In this document: one piece after another, positions 61,570-64,000 of the stretch | Layout: each line of letters begins with the position of its first letter | How positions within the stretch are numbered: position 1 is the stretch's first letter | Source: an uncultured Sphingomonas sp. | GTDB taxonomy: Bacteria > Pseudomonadota > Alphaproteobacteria > Sphingomonadales > Sphingomonadaceae | Assembly (NCBI RefSeq): GCF_913777625.1 | Contig: NZ_CAJYTI010000002.1 | Location: 1 to 64,000, forward strand | Length of the DNA: 64,000 nucleotides | Direction of reading: 5' to 3' | Translations under genes and position numbers: made by a program | The notes under the pieces: model-generated | What the model saw: only the letters and a program-made list of their open reading frames with translations | Told to the model about the DNA's origin: nothing | The model's database searches: none

Positions 61570-62777
61570 GCGGTGCGCGGCAGGATCCAGCGCACCAGCA
61601 GCGCACCTGCGAGATAGGAAAAGGCCGCGATCCAGAACATCGGCGCATAGCCATGGCCATTGTCGAGCGACCAGCCGGCCAGCTCGAGAATGGCCATGCC
61701 GGCCAGGTTGCCGGCAAAGGCGCCGATGCCGATCACCGATCCGACGCGGTTGGCCGGGAAGATGTCGGTCGCCAGCCCGAACACGTTGGTCGAAAAGCCC
61801 TGGTGCGCGAATAGGGCAAGGCCGAGCAGCAGCGCGGCGACCCAGGGGTTGCTCGCCACCAGCACCAGCGGGATCGGCAGCACGAGCAGCGCATAGCCGA
61901 GCAGCGTCGCGTGGCGCACCCGCTCCGGCGTCCAGCCGCGCGCGAGCAGCCAGCCCGGCACCCAGCCGCCGCTGATCGCGCCCAACGCGGCGAGGCTGTA
62001 CGCCAGCGCCACGGGGAGCCCCAGCGCGCCTTGCTCCAGCCCGAACTGGCGGTGGAACAGGTCGGGCGTCCAGAACAGCAGGAACCACCAGACCTGGTCG
62101 CTCAGCACCTTGGCGACGGCGATGGCGAGCGTCCGCCGGTCGCGCAGCAAGTAGAGCCACGGCACCTCCGAGCGCGGACCCCGCACGCTGGCGGCGGCGG
62201 GGACGTAGCGCAGCCAAACCGCCACCCAGACGAGGCCAAGGCCACCCGCGATCAGAAAGCTTCCCTTCCAGCCGACCCACAAGGCCAGCGCCGGGATCAG
62301 CAAGGGTGTGAGGATCGCCCCAAAATTGGGCGCAGTATTGCCGATGCCGAGCGCGCGCGAGCGCTCGACGGGCGGGAAGAAGGTGGCGGCGGACTTCACC
62401 GCGGCCGGAGTGCCGATCGACTCCGCCGCACCCAGCACGGCGCGTGCGGCGACGAACTGGGTAACGGTTGTGGCGAAGGCGTGCGCCATGCCCGCGACGC
62501 TCCACAGCGCCACGCCCAGCGCGAAGCCTCGCCGCAGCCCGACCCGGTCGAGAAACCAGCCGGTGCCGAGAAAGGCCAGCGCCGCCGCGAACTGGAAGGC
62601 CGAGGCCATGTGCGCATAGTCGCGGTCGGACCAGTGAAACTCGCCTTGCAACATGGGTTTCAGCAGGGCGAGGATCTGCCGGTCGACATAGTTCAGCATC
62701 ACCGCGCCGAACACGAGCGCCAGGATCGCCCAGCGACCTTGCGCCCCGGCGGTGGTGTCAGTAGCGGATGCGCGCAT
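61551..62777 (-). CDS. MFS transporter, ExuT/ACS-like
   Basis: 408 residues with 12 helices. The first ends NYVDRQILALLKPML, followed by GWFLDRVGLRRGF between helices 2 and 3. This is the anion:cation symporter type that takes up hexuronates and other organic acids. Its start overlaps the TonB receptor stop by 20 bases, so the two genes form an operon. The substrate may be the same one that the SsuD-like enzyme and oxidoreductase handle. Confidence 0.9.
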   Translation of the reverse strand: MRASATDTTAGAQGRWAILALVFGAVMLNYVDRQILALLKPMLQGEFHWSDRDYAHMASAFQFAAALAFLGTGWFLDRVGLRRGFALGVALWSVAGMAHAFATTVTQFVAARAVLGAAESIGTPAAVKSAATFFPPVERSRALGIGNTAPNFGAILTPLLIPALALWVGWKGSFLIAGGLGLVWVAVWLRYVPAAASVRGPRSEVPWLYLLRDRRTLAIAVAKVLSDQVWWFLLFWTPDLFHRQFGLEQGALGLPVALAYSLAALGAISGGWVPGWLLARGWTPERVRHATLLGYALLVLPIPLVLVASNPWVAALLLGLALFAHQGFSTNVFGLATDIFPANRVGSVIGIGAFAGNLAGMAILELAGWSLDNGHGYAPMFWIAAFSYLAGALLVRWILPRTAYADAG

Positions 62778-64000
62778 TCAGGCCGACATAGCGATCATTG
62801 TCCCGCGGCACGTAACGGGCCACGCCCGCGGTGGTGCCATAGACCAGATAGTTCGAATAGTGCTGGTCGAGGATGTTCTTGACGAGCGCACGCAGCTCCC
62901 AGCGCTCGCCGCCGATCAGCGCGATGCTGGCGTTCCAGATGCCATAGGCGGGCTGGATCGTGTCCGGCGTCTGGGTGATCGCATATTGGGTCTTGGTCTT
63001 GTAGCTGGCGTCGGTCTGGAGCTCGACGGCAAGGCCGTCGGTGATCGGCAGCTTCCACGCCGCACCGCCGCTCAGCTTCCAGTCGGGCGCGAAGGGCAGG
63101 GGCTGGCCGTCGAGTGAGGTGCAACTGGTGCCCGCCGGGCAGTTGAAGTGGCGGATATGCGCATCGGTGCGCGCCACCGCGAAGTTCAGCGTCAGGCGAT
63201 CGGTGGGCCGCGCGCTCAGATCGGCTTCGATGCCCTTGGTCTGCACCTTGCCGGCGTTGATCAGGCGGGTGACGATCGCCCCCAGATAGGTGTCCGAATA
63301 GTTTGCCTGGAAGCCGTCATAGTTCGTCAGATAGGCGGCGATGCCACCGCTCAGCCTGCCGTCGAACAGGCTGCCCTTCAGGCCGACTTCGTAGCTGGTC
63401 GAAGTCTCGGGCGCGAGCGGCTGGGCGTCGAACGCCTGCATGTTGAAGAAGACGTTGTACGCCGGGCCCTTATAGCCGCGCGAGAAGGTGAAGTAGGTGT
63501 TGGCGTTGGGCGCCAGCTTGTACTGGACGCCAAGGCGCGCGCTGTAATCCACCCGATCGGTCTTGCCGTTGCTGGCGAAGCTCGGGCGGATCCCGGCCAC
63601 ACCGGTCGCGGTGTCGGAAACGCGGGCATGGAAATAGGTCAGCGCGTCATGGATCAGGCGGCCGCCGGCGATGAAGGTCAGCTTGTCGGTGGCATGCAGG
63701 TTGGCCTCGCCGAACAGGGCATGGTTCTGCGCGCGGATGCCGTAGTTCGCCACGCCGCTGTTGGTTACCGGCGCCCCGCCCACCAGCTGGGTGACGCTGC
63801 GCTGGTAGCGCTCGTCGGTATCGGCGGCGAGCAGATAGGCGCCGACGACATAGTCGACCAGCCCGCCCTGCGGCGAGGCGAGGCGAATCTCCTGCGAGAA
63901 CTGGTCGAAATCCACCCGGCCGTCGTCGCGGCCCTGCGGGAAGCCGATGGCGAGGATCGCGCGCGCGTCCCAGTCCGGGGTCTGGTGGTTGCGCCACTCG
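62758..64000 (-). CDS. TonB-dependent receptor, 3' part
   Basis: The last 413 residues of a TonB receptor that continues past the window end. Barrel strands are visible: QEIRLASPQGGLVDYVVGAYL, YFTFSRGYKGPAYNVF, TSTSYEVGLKGSLFDGRLSGGIAAYLTNYDGFQANY, and the terminal GLNARIRY. The signal and plug are missing from view. Ligand unknown. Confidence 0.93.
   Translation of the reverse strand, partial: EWRNHQTPDWDARAILAIGFPQGRDDGRVDFDQFSQEIRLASPQGGLVDYVVGAYLLAADTDERYQRSVTQLVGGAPVTNSGVANYGIRAQNHALFGEANLHATDKLTFIAGGRLIHDALTYFHARVSDTATGVAGIRPSFASNGKTDRVDYSARLGVQYKLAPNANTYFTFSRGYKGPAYNVFFNMQAFDAQPLAPETSTSYEVGLKGSLFDGRLSGGIAAYLTNYDGFQANYSDTYLGAIVTRLINAGKVQTKGIEADLSARPTDRLTLNFAVARTDAHIRHFNCPAGTSCTSLDGQPLPFAPDWKLSGGAAWKLPITDGLAVELQTDASYKTKTQYAITQTPDTIQPAYGIWNASIALIGGERWELRALVKNILDQHYSNYLVYGTTAGVARYVPRDNDRYVGLNARIRY

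Noticed and set aside
1..64000. tRNA or rRNA genes
   Set aside because: I saw no cloverleaf with conserved TTCGAnTC arm or rRNA stretch. The integration site is a protein gene, not a tRNA gene.

Overview
The window is GC-rich chromosomal DNA of an alphaproteobacterium, most likely a Sphingomonas or close relative. The evidence is the rpsM-rpsK-rpoA-rplQ cluster, the style of the guaA product, several TonB-dependent receptors, a 'vgr related' metallopeptidase-like protein and an RPA-type replication initiator of the kind carried by sphingomonad plasmids. The species cannot be fixed from the sequence alone.

Layout. 1-5.8 kb: the end of an OmpR-type two-component system, a large palindromic repeat, a small membrane protein, then rpsM, rpsK, rpoA, a terminator, an unrelated membrane protein and rplQ. 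5.8-11.5 kb: secreted prolyl oligopeptidase, a necrosis-inducing (NLP) protein with an intact GHRHDWE motif on the minus strand, a HExxH protein, an AraC regulator, an M17-N-like protein and an orphan LuxR-type response regulator. 11.7-19.1 kb: a same-strand run of small-molecule enzymes and membrane proteins (isochorismatase-like hydrolase, cofactor-free haloperoxidase-like hydrolase, XapX, amidohydrolase, VOC protein, DoxX, AlgE-like porin, DUF1275). Then guaA.

20,742-40,180 is an integrated element inserted at the last three codons and stop of guaA. It is bounded by a 35-bp direct repeat (34/35 identical). It carries a P4-type tyrosine integrase next to guaA, an AlpA-like regulator, an RPA-family replication initiator followed by a DnaA box and three iterons, a TraJ/MobC-like relaxosome protein without a relaxase, and a DUF4173 plus two-component cargo operon. 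A defence-like block follows: a three-gene overlapping operon (pentapeptide-repeat membrane protein, nucleotidyltransferase, small helical protein), a RES-domain protein, a HEPN-motif protein that looks frameshifted, a GmrSD-like DUF262 protein and a cytosine-5 restriction-modification pair. The overlapping three-gene operon is my best candidate for an undescribed system.

40.2-50.6 kb looks like a sulfur-scavenging locus on the minus strand: TonB receptor, GPH-type transporter, TauD/AtsK-like dioxygenase, arylsulfatase and its formylglycine-generating enzyme, with a cysteine synthase and an Rrf2 regulator upstream, and an aldo/keto reductase at the end. 50.8-56.4 kb: epoxide-hydrolase-like enzyme, cupin with a broken start, an internally deleted isochorismatase relative, and a LuxR response regulator with a periplasmic-propeller (Y_Y_Y) histidine kinase. 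56.7-64 kb: membrane-bound AraC regulator, S41-like peptidase, SsuD-like monooxygenase, Gfo/Idh/MocA oxidoreductase, an MFS transporter and the 3' part of another TonB receptor, possibly a second locus for sulfonated compounds.
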